64,000 nucleotides of DNA from Vibrio qingdaonensis (GCF_026191675.1 NZ_JAKRRY010000024.1:27990-91989), one strand, 5' to 3'. Numbered from the stretch's first letter, positions 52,763-60,889 are shown. The notes: generated by a model not told the origin, from the sequence alone. Translations and numbers: made by a program.

Positions 52763-53186
52763 TTTGACGCTTCTTCTCTGGAACACGACGGATTTCACCG
52801 TAGTCGCGAAGCCTGTCCATTTTTTCAATGTCGAGCAGCAGTTCTGTGACATAACTGTCACCGACTTTATAGCTTCTGACCACTTCCGCGCCACGAATCA
52901 CACCGTCAACGGCCCCAGTTGTCGACTCTACGCCAAGCTTTTGGTCTTGCAGATCCGCTCTTGCCGACACTCGAAGACCGTATACTTGCTCTGCCAGCTC
53001 GCGGTATGCATCAATTTTAGAGGCACGCATGGCACGCACTTGCTTCTCTTCTTCAGTGCGACCCGATTGCTCACTAATGCTGGCATAACCGACAGCCGTC
53101 AACGTATTTTGGTTAAGCGTACCGATTGGTGCACAACCAACCATCAGCATCGTGGCCAATGCCATTAACCAGATTCTCATTGTCAT
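52752..53186 (-). CDS. flgP: FlgP, outer-membrane lipoprotein of the flagellar H/basal disk
   Basis: The 144-residue protein has a lipoprotein signal ending in the lipobox MVGC (MTMRIWLMALATMLMVGCAP) and the LPP20-family segment MRASKIDAYRELAEQVYGLR. In Vibrio FlgP is needed for the outer ring structures at the flagellar base and for motility. It lies three bases after flgO. Length agrees with the family. Confidence 0.9.
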   Translation of the reverse strand: MTMRIWLMALATMLMVGCAPIGTLNQNTLTAVGYASISEQSGRTEEEKQVRAMRASKIDAYRELAEQVYGLRVSARADLQDQKLGVESTTGAVDGVIRGAEVVRSYKVGDSYVTELLLDIEKMDRLRDYGEIRRVPEKKRQTLF

Positions 53187-53189
53187 TTC

Positions 53190-53825
53190 CTATGGTCGTA
53201 GAATGATAGTATGCGGCGAGGTCATCATTGGGTCTGAACGAATCAATACCCCATCTTCTGTACGCATTTGATTTAACGTATCAAGATCTCGACCAATGCG
53301 ATCTGCTGGTAAGAAACCTTGTGCAGACGCAACCACGACTCGCGATTGCATACCAACCACACGAGCATTAATTAACACACCACCTTCTTGACGCAGCATC
53401 GTGCCCGTCAAAACAAACTGAATTTGTTGCTCTTGAGCTAAGTCTTTCCAATCTCGGCTTAACGCAAAGTCACCTTGGCTCGTCACCTGTATCGAGCCCG
53501 TTGTTTTAAAGTCGACAACTTTAAACCCACGGCGTTGCAACTGATGGATGAATCCTTCAGACACAGAATTGCCTAACCAATTGGTGGATTCCATACTCTG
53601 CAAATCCACAAAGGATGCCACTGCAATAGGGGTTCTCACCGATACACTGGTGTTTGACTCAACAAGGTCTTCGGTCAAACCTTCTACAAAATAGTCCATC
53701 GTATGACGGGGACTTTCCATCAGCATAAATTTACTGCCGCTGTAGGTTTCTTTACCGTTATAGATTGGTGAGTAGGCACAAGAGGTCAGTGTTAACACCG
53801 ATGCCATCAATAGCCACTTTTTCAT
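53190..53825 (-). CDS. flgO: FlgO, outer-membrane lipoprotein of the flagellar H-ring
   Basis: The 211-residue protein begins MKKWLLMASVLTLTSCAYSP with lipobox LTSC. The FlgO domain follows with IAVASFVDLQSMESTNWLGN, SEGFIHQLQRRGFKVVDFKT and VGMQSRVVVASAQGFLPADR. FlgO with FlgP and FlgT builds the H-ring that stabilises the sodium-driven motor in Vibrio. It is divergent from flgT. Confidence 0.92.
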   Translation of the reverse strand: MKKWLLMASVLTLTSCAYSPIYNGKETYSGSKFMLMESPRHTMDYFVEGLTEDLVESNTSVSVRTPIAVASFVDLQSMESTNWLGNSVSEGFIHQLQRRGFKVVDFKTTGSIQVTSQGDFALSRDWKDLAQEQQIQFVLTGTMLRQEGGVLINARVVGMQSRVVVASAQGFLPADRIGRDLDTLNQMRTEDGVLIRSDPMMTSPHTIILRP

Positions 53826-53880
53826 GTTTCACTCTCCAAAGTTGTGAATTGGGTAGATTAATTCCTGAGCCTGTGAAGGT

Positions 53881-53896
53881 TGGAACAATCTTTGCT
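53881..53896 (+). promoter_or_regulatory. Probable sigma54 promoter of flgT
   Basis: The plus strand reads TGGAACAATCTTTGCT, GG and GC ten bases apart and a good -12 box; the -24 box ends in AAC where CAC or CAT is usual. It lies about 100 bases before the flgT start. Confidence 0.68.
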
Positions 53897-53998
53897 TTCT
53901 CATTGTTGTCGTTAATAAGAAAGTCCGCTCCAATATTCGCTGGTAAACGTTTAGCAATAATCATCTAGCAAATATTGTTCCGCATTTGGATTGGTCGC

Positions 53999-55135
53999 AT
54001 GAAAAAAATTATTTGTTCTTTAGTTTCAAGTACCTTACTCGCTATTGGTGCTAGCTCGGCGCACGCCGCTTGGTATGAGGTCACTGGTGTCTCAACCATC
54101 GTATCGTCAGAAAAGGCGGCAAGGATCTATGCCTTAGAGGACGCGGTCTACAAAGCGGTAGATTTTGCCGGAGCCGATATTGGCAGCCTTTCAGGGCTAG
54201 CGCCACTGCTTGAAGATGACAAAGAGCAATACCAGTTCATTGACTCTGAAGTTCGCCATATTGTCATTGATGATAAATACACCAGCGGCAACCAAATGTT
54301 CGTTAAAGTCCGCGTGGATATCTATCCATCGGCAAAGGCTTGCCATCAAAGCCAATACAAAAAGACCTTTGGGGTGGCAATGTTTGACATTGTCGACCCT
54401 CAGCAGGCCGTGATGGGACAAATCTATAAGCTTGGCGAAGATTACAGCTCGGTGATTGAAAAACAGCTTGCCACTCGCTCGTACAGCTTTGTTTCAGTGG
54501 GTACTACCCGCTATGAAATTGACAAGCGACAGCCAGAGCGGATAAAAATGATCGCACAAGATCTTGGCGCACAATACTTAATCACCGGAGAGATTAACGA
54601 CTTAACAGCCACCATCACAGCCGGCGGCTTACTGAGCGATGATGTCACCAATCGACAATTTGCCATGAACTTAGCTATTTTTGATGGCAAAACAGGCCAT
54701 GAGATATTCCAGCATTCATACCGTGAAATCGCCAAATGGCCGTTTGCGAAAACCAGTAAAGTAGATACAAAAAGCGCCCGTTTTTGGACATCCACCTACG
54801 GTGAGATGATGCAACGTGTTAGCCGCAACATTATGTTAGATTTTGAAGCGGAAGTGTCTTGCAAAATGACCTTGCCAGAAGTCGTTGCCAGTTACGGCAA
54901 TAAAATTACGCTAGATTTAGGGCGAGTACACGGCGTCCAAGCCGGAGATAAGCTCACGCTTTGGCATACTGGGTCATTCATCGACCAAAATGGATTGCCG
55001 CGCAATAAAGTCTCACAAAGTGACATTACTTTAACGGTATCTCGAGTCTATGAGCGAGAAGCAGAAGCAACCGTCGACCAACCAAGCTTAGCCAACAGCA
55101 TTCAGATTGGCGATGTCATGCACAAACAACCATAA
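53999..55135 (+). CDS. flgT: FlgT, periplasmic H-ring protein
   Basis: Start ATG 53999 begins a clear signal peptide (MKKIICSLVSSTLLAIGASS then AHA); the TTG at 53975 adds an eight-residue leader and is rejected. The 378-residue protein has the FlgT N-terminal part (WYEVTGVSTIVSSEKAARIY), a middle TolB-N-like part (LGAQYLITGEINDLTATITA) and a C-terminal part (GNKITLDLGRVHGVQAGDKL). FlgT starts H-ring assembly and is needed to hold the MotX/MotY T-ring. It is the last core gene before the island. Confidence 0.93.
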   Translation: MKKIICSLVSSTLLAIGASSAHAAWYEVTGVSTIVSSEKAARIYALEDAVYKAVDFAGADIGSLSGLAPLLEDDKEQYQFIDSEVRHIVIDDKYTSGNQMFVKVRVDIYPSAKACHQSQYKKTFGVAMFDIVDPQQAVMGQIYKLGEDYSSVIEKQLATRSYSFVSVGTTRYEIDKRQPERIKMIAQDLGAQYLITGEINDLTATITAGGLLSDDVTNRQFAMNLAIFDGKTGHEIFQHSYREIAKWPFAKTSKVDTKSARFWTSTYGEMMQRVSRNIMLDFEAEVSCKMTLPEVVASYGNKITLDLGRVHGVQAGDKLTLWHTGSFIDQNGLPRNKVSQSDITLTVSRVYEREAEATVDQPSLANSIQIGDVMHKQP

Positions 55136-55188
55136 AACTAACAATATAGGCTTAACTTATTCAAATAATTGAGTATTATAAGCCATAA

Positions 55189-55232
55189 GCTCCCGTGGCA
55201 CAGCTGGATAGCGCGGCCCCCTCCTAAGGGGC
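55189..55232 (+). pseudogene. tRNA-Arg(CCU) 5' half, interrupted at the anticodon arm
   Basis: GCTCCCG, a D arm with GCACAGCTGGATAGCGC and a perfect anticodon arm (GCCCC, loop CTCCTAA, GGGGC; anticodon CCT at 55223-55225) are present. From 55233 on neither variable loop, T arm nor a matching acceptor strand (expected CGGGAGC) follows; I do not see that strand in the window on the plus strand. The gene was therefore cut immediately after the anticodon arm, where the island begins. The 3' half should lie beyond the right end of the window. Confidence 0.8.
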
Positions 55233-55434
55233 TGCTTATCGAATGAATCTCAATCAAAATATTTACAAGCGATTATAAATTCAAATTAAAATTGTTTATA
55301 ATCAACCAATTAAGGTTAATTCTCGCTGAGCAGCACCTTAAATCATCCATTCAAGTTAATAATGCAGCTCCCTTAAAAAGTGCTATCCAAAATGCTATAG
55401 TGCTACGCAAAGTGCTATAACGTGAGTTAAATTA
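55233..55434. other. Left end of the island, integrase leader
   Basis: This AT-rich stretch follows the interrupted tRNA. It contains no gene. The words AATTTAAATT-like runs near 55280 and the GTGCTA repeats at 55380-55417 are the only structure; the latter are listed separately. It would correspond to the attL side of the element. Confidence 0.6.
55380..55417. promoter_or_regulatory. Four RTGCTA direct repeats, candidate integrase arm sites
   Basis: GTGCTA, ATGCTA, GTGCTA and GTGCTA start at 55380, 55392, 55400 and 55412 (steps 12, 8, 12), the outer ones within AAAGTGCTAT. They end 18 bases before the integrase gene. Tyrosine integrases with a separate N-terminal domain bind such direct repeats beside the att core. 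Confidence 0.55.
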
Positions 55435-57033
55435 ATGAGTCGTATCGGTGTAAAAAAAGCGGATTTTGAACTAAAAAGATATGTGAAAGATAGTCATCTA
55501 TTGCACCCGAAAAAGCAGACTTCGTTCCACTTTAAAGATCGGCTTATCAAGAAGCTGCCGCTAATCAAAGATGGCAGTAAAGATCTGTACGACCTCACCA
55601 ACAACATCAAGAAATTTAGCCTTGTGCTAAGAGTCAGCAAGACGGCAAAAACTTTCTACATTAAGCCAGCACAGCGCACTATGATAAAGCTCGGTCGCTG
55701 GCAAGAACCTAATGCTAACACTCATATCAAGCCCGATGCTGGGTATATGACGGTTGCAGGTGCTCGTGCCGCATTTAAGAAACAAGTAAAAGAGTTGCTA
55801 GCTGAAGAACAATTAGCGCCAGAAGTGCTACATATCCGCGAGTGGACAATTGAAGATTACTTAAGTAAGCAGTACAGCAAAGACAGAACCAAGTACAAGA
55901 TAAAAAACGGCTCTATTCGCCCAATTTCCCCTAAGTCACTCAATGCTATCAAGCGTGATATCAAGCCATTACTCAGTCAAAAGCTAAAAGATGCTAATAA
56001 AAATTGGTTAGAAACCTTAGTGGAACACTGGAAGAAAGAAGTGGTGAATCCAACTAATGATGTAACCACAATAAGAAGCCCCGATACTAACCGCAAGGCT
56101 TACACGCAAATTAACGCAATGCTGAATATCTGGGTTGGCGCAGGGTATATCAGAAAAAATCCTATTGACGGGGAAGTTGCACGCTTTAAAGACGAGCACG
56201 CAAATCAGCGTGAAATCATAATATTCGATGAACTCTCAATAGAAACTGTTTTGCGCTATCTATGGCAGGATGATGTACTTGGCTCAAAAGCGGCAAAGAT
56301 CGTCCTTGCAACTATGATTGTGGCTGGCGTTCGTAACTCCGAGGCGTATCGTAACACCAAGGATAACTTTCGTATTTCTGAGCGCGTAATCTTCATCCCT
56401 TCACTGATCAGTGGAAAAACGCGCAAAAGCCGCACAATTCCAATTGAATCTGATTACTACTGGCGAATGATCAATGAGTATCTTGCCTCAGATGAGTACT
56501 TCGATAATGAACACGGCCATATGTTTCCATCAAGAAAAGGGTCAAATACTGGTCATATAACTGACGGCGCTACAAGTAAACCATGGCATGCTGTTAAAGA
56601 TCACTTCAAGCTCCCCTTAGAATCAAGACCTTATGACTTTCGCCATACTTTCGCATCAAGCCTTGCAAAAACCGAGGGAATTGAAGTTACATCAAAGTTG
56701 CTCGGTGACAATCCAGATACGGTAATGAAGTACTACATTAAGCACGATACCGAAAGTGTGCGCCCTACCCTACGTCAGATGCATAACAACAAGAACCACA
56801 AGCAAAGTGAACAGAGCAATGTCAAAGAAGGCGATCCGATTGTTGCTGTGTCTGAAAGTGATATGCCAATTGAAGTGAAGCGATACTTTAAGGCTTTTAT
56901 CAATGGGTTAGAAATACCTGAAGAAGGAAAGATCTACCGTAGTCAATGGAAGAAATTTGTTTTAACAGTGAAATTGTTGAATCAACAAAAGCAAAGCGAT
57001 GAAGTTGAAGACTGGTTAATGTTTCAACTCTAA
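55435..57033 (+). CDS. Tyrosine-recombinase integrase of the island
   Basis: The 532-residue protein has an N-terminal arm-binding-like part (about 50-125, with ARAAFKKQVKELLAEEQ), a core-binding domain (130-255) and a C-terminal catalytic domain (260-445) with Arg300 in AGVRNSEAYRN, Arg403 in RPYDFRHTFASS and the Tyr nucleophile at 433 or 434 in VMKYYIKH. The usual His of the HxxR box is Tyr400, and the position after LG that is mostly His (LGH) is Asp425. About 85 residues follow the catalytic part. It lies directly after the cut tRNA, as in tRNA-directed integrative elements, and would catalyse integration and excision there. Confidence 0.9.
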   Translation: MSRIGVKKADFELKRYVKDSHLLHPKKQTSFHFKDRLIKKLPLIKDGSKDLYDLTNNIKKFSLVLRVSKTAKTFYIKPAQRTMIKLGRWQEPNANTHIKPDAGYMTVAGARAAFKKQVKELLAEEQLAPEVLHIREWTIEDYLSKQYSKDRTKYKIKNGSIRPISPKSLNAIKRDIKPLLSQKLKDANKNWLETLVEHWKKEVVNPTNDVTTIRSPDTNRKAYTQINAMLNIWVGAGYIRKNPIDGEVARFKDEHANQREIIIFDELSIETVLRYLWQDDVLGSKAAKIVLATMIVAGVRNSEAYRNTKDNFRISERVIFIPSLISGKTRKSRTIPIESDYYWRMINEYLASDEYFDNEHGHMFPSRKGSNTGHITDGATSKPWHAVKDHFKLPLESRPYDFRHTFASSLAKTEGIEVTSKLLGDNPDTVMKYYIKHDTESVRPTLRQMHNNKNHKQSEQSNVKEGDPIVAVSESDMPIEVKRYFKAFINGLEIPEEGKIYRSQWKKFVLTVKLLNQQKQSDEVEDWLMFQL

Positions 57034-57466
57034 CTGGTGATGTAACACTGCTAAGATGGGTTAGGTCTGAACCGTACTGGTACCTAGTAGTGACTCATAT
57101 TCAATCTGACACCGTTGATATCGAGTCACAACCAGAGCGTACAACATAGCCGCTTGGTGATCACAAACATAGCCGTAACACGTCCCTTTTCAATTTAGAG
57201 CAAAAGTTCATTCATTGGCTGTTGATGCTGTTTCACTATACATTTCCTTATCCAAAAAAATACCTGCCTATATGGATGCCAATCATTACTAACCTTTGGC
57301 AGGACTAAAAAGGGGAGAGCAGATAACAACTCTGGAGTTCAGTAGGTAGGCAGCTCTTCAAATTCGTCTTAGAGTTCAAATAACCACAATGTGTCAGCCA
57401 CTTATGTTGCTAAGCACCTGATTCTATAGTATGTTTTTTGTAACGTATTTTTTGGAGATGTATGAA
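57034..57466. other. Gap between integrase and defence operon
   Basis: No gene is supported here. The first half contains a region that reappears inverted at about 60380-60467 (see the two repeat entries). Before the operon, TATAGT at 57425-57430 resembles a -10 box, but a -35 box at normal distance is not clear. An ATG at 57431 could extend the first gene upstream. Confidence 0.55.
57067..57081 (+). repeat. Left inverted repeat flanking the Septu-like cassette
   Basis: CTGAACCGTACTGGT here matches, inverted, the sequence at 60453-60467 in 14 of 15 bases. Similarity continues inward: ATCTGACACCGTTGATA with AGTCACAACC here corresponds to ATCTCACACGTTTGCTGATA with AGTCACGATCC on the minus strand at the other end. 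Confidence 0.72.
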
Positions 57467-57955
57467 ATGCCTTTTGAAGAAGCAAGAAAATTAGAACTCC
57501 TTAATCATGATTACGACACTGCTGATCTTTACAAAGAGTTGGTGGTATGTAGCAATACATTAGTCAATACAACGCATATCTTGTCAACGGATTCAGGCTG
57601 GCACCCTTTGGTCATTAGAAAAGGAATAGAACCTAGAGTTTGGCTCTCTATTAAGATACAAGAAAGCTCTGATACTTCAAAAGATAGTAGGTACTTAGAG
57701 CTTATTTCAAACTCAGAAGTTAAACATTCTTCTGTGGAACTTACTAGTACAAAGTATGGTTTTCAAATTGTAATAAATGGCCAAATAATCGTTGAGGCAG
57801 GAAATCATACAGATGAAAGTCTTGAAGTGATTAAATTAGACCTTAGGCCGTTAGGTTTAAATATTCATGGTAATCATACTTCACTGAATGTTGGGAATAA
57901 TTCCATGTCAAGAAATACATCAGTTAACGGCCATGCTATGTTTGGGATAAACTAA
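57467..57955 (+). CDS. Small unknown protein leading the Septu-like operon
   Basis: I choose ATG 57467 (MPFEEARKLELLNHDYDTAD), since GGAG lies nine bases before it; ATG 57431 would add 12 hydrophobic residues without a ribosome site. The 162-residue product has an N-terminal helix, then a beta-rich middle (WHPLVIRKGIEPRVWLSIKI, YGFQIVINGQIIVEAGNH) and a Gly/Asn/Ser-rich tail. There is no signal peptide or membrane segment. I do not recognise a family. Its stop codon touches the ATPase start (TAAATG), so translation is coupled, which suggests it works with the ATPase-nuclease pair. AT-rich codon use is like the island and unlike the flagellar genes. Confidence 0.8.
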   Translation: MPFEEARKLELLNHDYDTADLYKELVVCSNTLVNTTHILSTDSGWHPLVIRKGIEPRVWLSIKIQESSDTSKDSRYLELISNSEVKHSSVELTSTKYGFQIVINGQIIVEAGNHTDESLEVIKLDLRPLGLNIHGNHTSLNVGNNSMSRNTSVNGHAMFGIN

Positions 57956-59518
57956 ATGAAATTAACTGATGTAGAGATTAATGGAAAGCAATATAGATTA
58001 ACAAACAGTAATTCGAAATGTGATTCAAATGTATATACATTATTTCTAGGGGAAAACGGTTCTGGAAAAAGTGAAACCATACGTGAACTGATAAATATCT
58101 TACTTAGAATGAAGGTTTCAGATAAGCATAATTATAAACATAATGATATTCTAGATAGCTATTTGGAGAATCGCTACAAGGCTACACTAGAACCTCAGAG
58201 TGTAGCTGTTGCTGCAACTATTAATTATAAAGGTAGTTCTATTCACTCATCTTTCGTACAAACTAATGAAGACCGTGTACTAGTTAATTTTAAAGGAGAG
58301 AAGCAACACCTTAAAGAAGATGCTTACAGGTATGAATTTAGTGTCAGATCGCAAAGGAATGATGCATTCTTAAAAAGAAGTATTAATGATATAAATATAG
58401 TTGCTGTTTCAGAAAGTCCATATATAAAGTTCCCGATCATTCAATCAGATGAGGTTGTTAGTTATTTCTACATTGGAAAGATTCAGGAGAAAGATTATAA
58501 ATACATGAACTCTATAAGCGATGATTATGTAAACCCTAAAGTAGAGCAACTCGCAAAGTCTATATTATTAACACTAGAAGGCTCTAATAAAACTAATGTG
58601 AGTGCAATTTTAGATTATTTATCATTTGGCAAACGGACATCAATTAAATTTAGATTAAAAAGTGATTATTATCATCGCCTAGATAGTACACCCGAGTTTG
58701 CTGATAGAATTATTAGTTCACAAGCACGAGATAGATTCACCAGTTTAGGGTTGGGCGATACAAGCACAAATAGCAATAATAGACAAAAAGAAAAACTAAT
58801 AGCGGCTATTGACTATGTTAAGTCAAAAATAACAATCGACTCTAATGATCCATTTGATAATAGATTCAATTCTGAGTTGATGGAAATCAACTTCGATATT
58901 ACAGAGTATAACAGTGAAGCAGAGAATATTGCCACATTACTTTATTTTAATTTAATAAATATTTCCAATGTATTCTTTGAATATGATGGTAATTATATTG
59001 ACTCTTTACATTTAAGCTCTGGACAGGTATGTATTTTGAGCAATATATTTGGTATAGCATCGAGGATTACTGACAATACTTTTATATTTATTGATGAGCC
59101 AGAGATAAGCTTACATCCATCTTGGCAAGCTGGGTTTATAAGGCTACTTGAAGAGACTTTCATTAAATATATTGGCTGTCACTTTATTATAGCGACACAC
59201 TCTCCACACATAGTTTCAAACATCAACAAAGATAACGCTCATGTTGTACCTATGCATGTCGAAAATAGTTCCCATCTTAATTTGACTAAAAGTTATCAAG
59301 GATGGACTGTGGATGAAATTTTGCAAGATGTAATGGGGATGGACGAAACGAGAAGTCGGTTATACAAGTCGCTAATTGTATCTTTTAATGAAGCTATTGA
59401 GCGTGATGATTCATACACAGCCCACCTTATACACAAAGAACTTTCTGAAATTCTACATCCTGAAAATGTACTGAGAAGAGTTTTGGAGATTCAGATGATT
59501 GGAGTGGGAGATGATTAA
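57956..59518 (+). CDS. ptuA: PtuA-like SMC/ABC-type ATPase of a Septu-like defence system
   Basis: The 520-residue protein is an OLD/SMC-type AAA_21 ATPase without transporter parts: Walker A GENGSGKS at residues 32-39, signature LSSGQ at 353-357, Walker B FIFIDEPE at 376-383 and the H-loop ATHSP with His415. The piece between Walker A and signature (about 60-340) is long, as in PtuA proteins. In Septu, PtuA oligomers sense infection and control the nuclease PtuB. The gene is coupled to the small gene upstream and overlaps the HNH gene by eight bases. Low GC, isolated from the core. Alternatives are other ATPase-HNH pairs, including those in Ec78-type retrons, but no reverse transcriptase gene is present here. 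Confidence 0.82.
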   Translation: MKLTDVEINGKQYRLTNSNSKCDSNVYTLFLGENGSGKSETIRELINILLRMKVSDKHNYKHNDILDSYLENRYKATLEPQSVAVAATINYKGSSIHSSFVQTNEDRVLVNFKGEKQHLKEDAYRYEFSVRSQRNDAFLKRSINDINIVAVSESPYIKFPIIQSDEVVSYFYIGKIQEKDYKYMNSISDDYVNPKVEQLAKSILLTLEGSNKTNVSAILDYLSFGKRTSIKFRLKSDYYHRLDSTPEFADRIISSQARDRFTSLGLGDTSTNSNNRQKEKLIAAIDYVKSKITIDSNDPFDNRFNSELMEINFDITEYNSEAENIATLLYFNLINISNVFFEYDGNYIDSLHLSSGQVCILSNIFGIASRITDNTFIFIDEPEISLHPSWQAGFIRLLEETFIKYIGCHFIIATHSPHIVSNINKDNAHVVPMHVENSSHLNLTKSYQGWTVDEILQDVMGMDETRSRLYKSLIVSFNEAIERDDSYTAHLIHKELSEILHPENVLRRVLEIQMIGVGDD

Positions 59519-60257
59519 ACTAGACAGACCCCAAAAGCCAATAGAACTTACCCATGAAGTTCAAGTTTCATTAACTAATAAGTTTAAAGAAGATGGCAAT
59601 TCCGTTTGGTCAAAAGAATATATTAAGAAGTCTTTGATCGAAATGTCATCTAATAAGTGTGCTTTTTGTGAAACCTTATTGGGTGAGGAAAGCAAATATT
59701 TAGAAGTTGAGCACTTTCACCACAAAGATAAATATAAAGATGAAGTTGTTGATTGGGATAATCTACTACCTTCTTGTAGAAGGTGTAATGGAAAGAAAGG
59801 AACTCATGATACTAAATTAGAACCCATTATAAACCCTTGCACATCTGAACCTAAAAATCATTTAAAGTTATTGATGAATTATCGTTTTAAACATAAGGAC
59901 GATATTGGAAATCTATCTATTATACTGTTAAATTTGAACGATCAAGATAGATTGGTTAAAAAGCGTTTTGAGATTGGTAATGCTCTATTAGATAAACTTT
60001 TAGAATATATTGAATTGACTGATGATGTTGTTTCTGGAGTTCAAACAAGTACTAAAAGAAAATCTAAAATTAAAAACGGGATGGAAGCAATACTAAGAAA
60101 TGGTTTGAAAGATAAAGAGTACTCAGCTACCTACTCGACAGTGCTTATTCAGTCTGAAGAATTCAATGAGCTAAAGAAGAAAATGATTTTGACTGACTTG
60201 TGGACATTAGAGCATACGGACTTGGAATCTCAGATTAAAAATCTCACATTATGTTAA
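59511..60257 (+). CDS. ptuB: PtuB-like HNH nuclease of a Septu-like defence system
   Basis: Start ATG 59511 overlaps the ATPase stop and is preceded by GGAGTGGGAG; the TTG at 59499 is inside that site. The 248-residue protein has an HNH domain: zinc pair Cys50-Cys53 (KCAFCE), EVEHFHHK with His68, DWDNLLPSC with Asn84, and CRRCNGKKG with Cys89, Cys92 and Asn93. This order is that of the TIGR02646-type HNH family to which PtuB belongs. The catalytic residues all look intact, so it is probably an active DNA (or tRNA) nuclease unleashed on infection. No other gene follows in the operon. Confidence 0.82.
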   Translation: MIKLDRPQKPIELTHEVQVSLTNKFKEDGNSVWSKEYIKKSLIEMSSNKCAFCETLLGEESKYLEVEHFHHKDKYKDEVVDWDNLLPSCRRCNGKKGTHDTKLEPIINPCTSEPKNHLKLLMNYRFKHKDDIGNLSIILLNLNDQDRLVKKRFEIGNALLDKLLEYIELTDDVVSGVQTSTKRKSKIKNGMEAILRNGLKDKEYSATYSTVLIQSEEFNELKKKMILTDLWTLEHTDLESQIKNLTLC

Positions 60258-60475
60258 AATGCTGTTCATTAGACTGTATTTGACAAGATATTCTGGCCAG
60301 TTTTGTGTGCCTTTTCGATACTAAAAATAATCCGTAATTTACTTATTTAGCAAAATCTATAAGACGTTTTTATCCAGTTATGAGTCACGATACCAACAGG
60401 CCGTCTGTACGAGGATCGTGACTTATCAGCAAACGTGTGAGATCGAGTATGAACCAGTACAGTTCAGCCACACTT
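60258..60475. other. Gap after the defence operon
   Basis: No gene is seen. From about 60380 the sequence is related, inverted, to the part after the integrase. No clear terminator is found after the HNH gene. Confidence 0.5.
60453..60467 (-). repeat. Right inverted repeat flanking the Septu-like cassette
   Basis: On the minus strand it reads CTGAACTGTACTGGT, 14 of 15 bases as at 57067-57081. The two copies enclose about 3.4 kb with the complete three-gene operon. Confidence 0.72.
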
Positions 60476-60889
60476 TTATTTATCATTATACCCCACCGTG
60501 AACGGTGAAAATGGCGATAGATTAAAATTCAAATTCCTGCTGCTCTTCCTCAGCCTATTAAAAACCTGCTGTTCAAAGCTATGTAGATTGGTTAGACGAA
60601 TTTCTTTAGTCGGGGATTGGCTGAAAAATATTTCTGCAACTTCCCCCCCTTAACGAAAACGCTCATATTTAACATGTTTAGTATTTCCTTTACGCGCTTT
60701 CGGGACGGCGATTACAACCTGTAATCCTTTTTGCTCTGAGCGACTTAGTACCACATCTAGACGCTATTGTAGGTCGTTCAGCAAAAAATGAATGTTATCG
60801 TTACCAAGATTTTTTATACGGGAGTGGTTGCAGTAAGGTGTAAGAAACTCCTCGATCTCGGAGAGATTTGTGTAGCTAATATCAATCAT
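60476..60889 (-). pseudogene. Small gene broken by two in-frame stop codons
   Basis: From ATG 60889 (MIDISYTNLSEIEEFLTPYC) one frame can be read for 137 codons to TAA at 60476-60478, interrupted only by TAG at codon 42 (60764-60766) and TAA at codon 80 (60650-60652). All three parts read like protein (RLDVVLSRSEQKGLQVVIAV; EIRLTNLHSFEQQVFNRLRK), so a gene with two nonsense mutations is the simplest reading. I do not recognise the family. It is oriented with the relaxase and could have been a mobilisation-module gene. Its 3' end abuts the right flanking repeat. Confidence 0.6.

Noticed and set aside
57431..57466. Hydrophobic N-terminal extension of the small defence-operon gene from ATG 57431
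   Set aside because: No ribosome site precedes it, while GGAG is well placed for ATG 57467.
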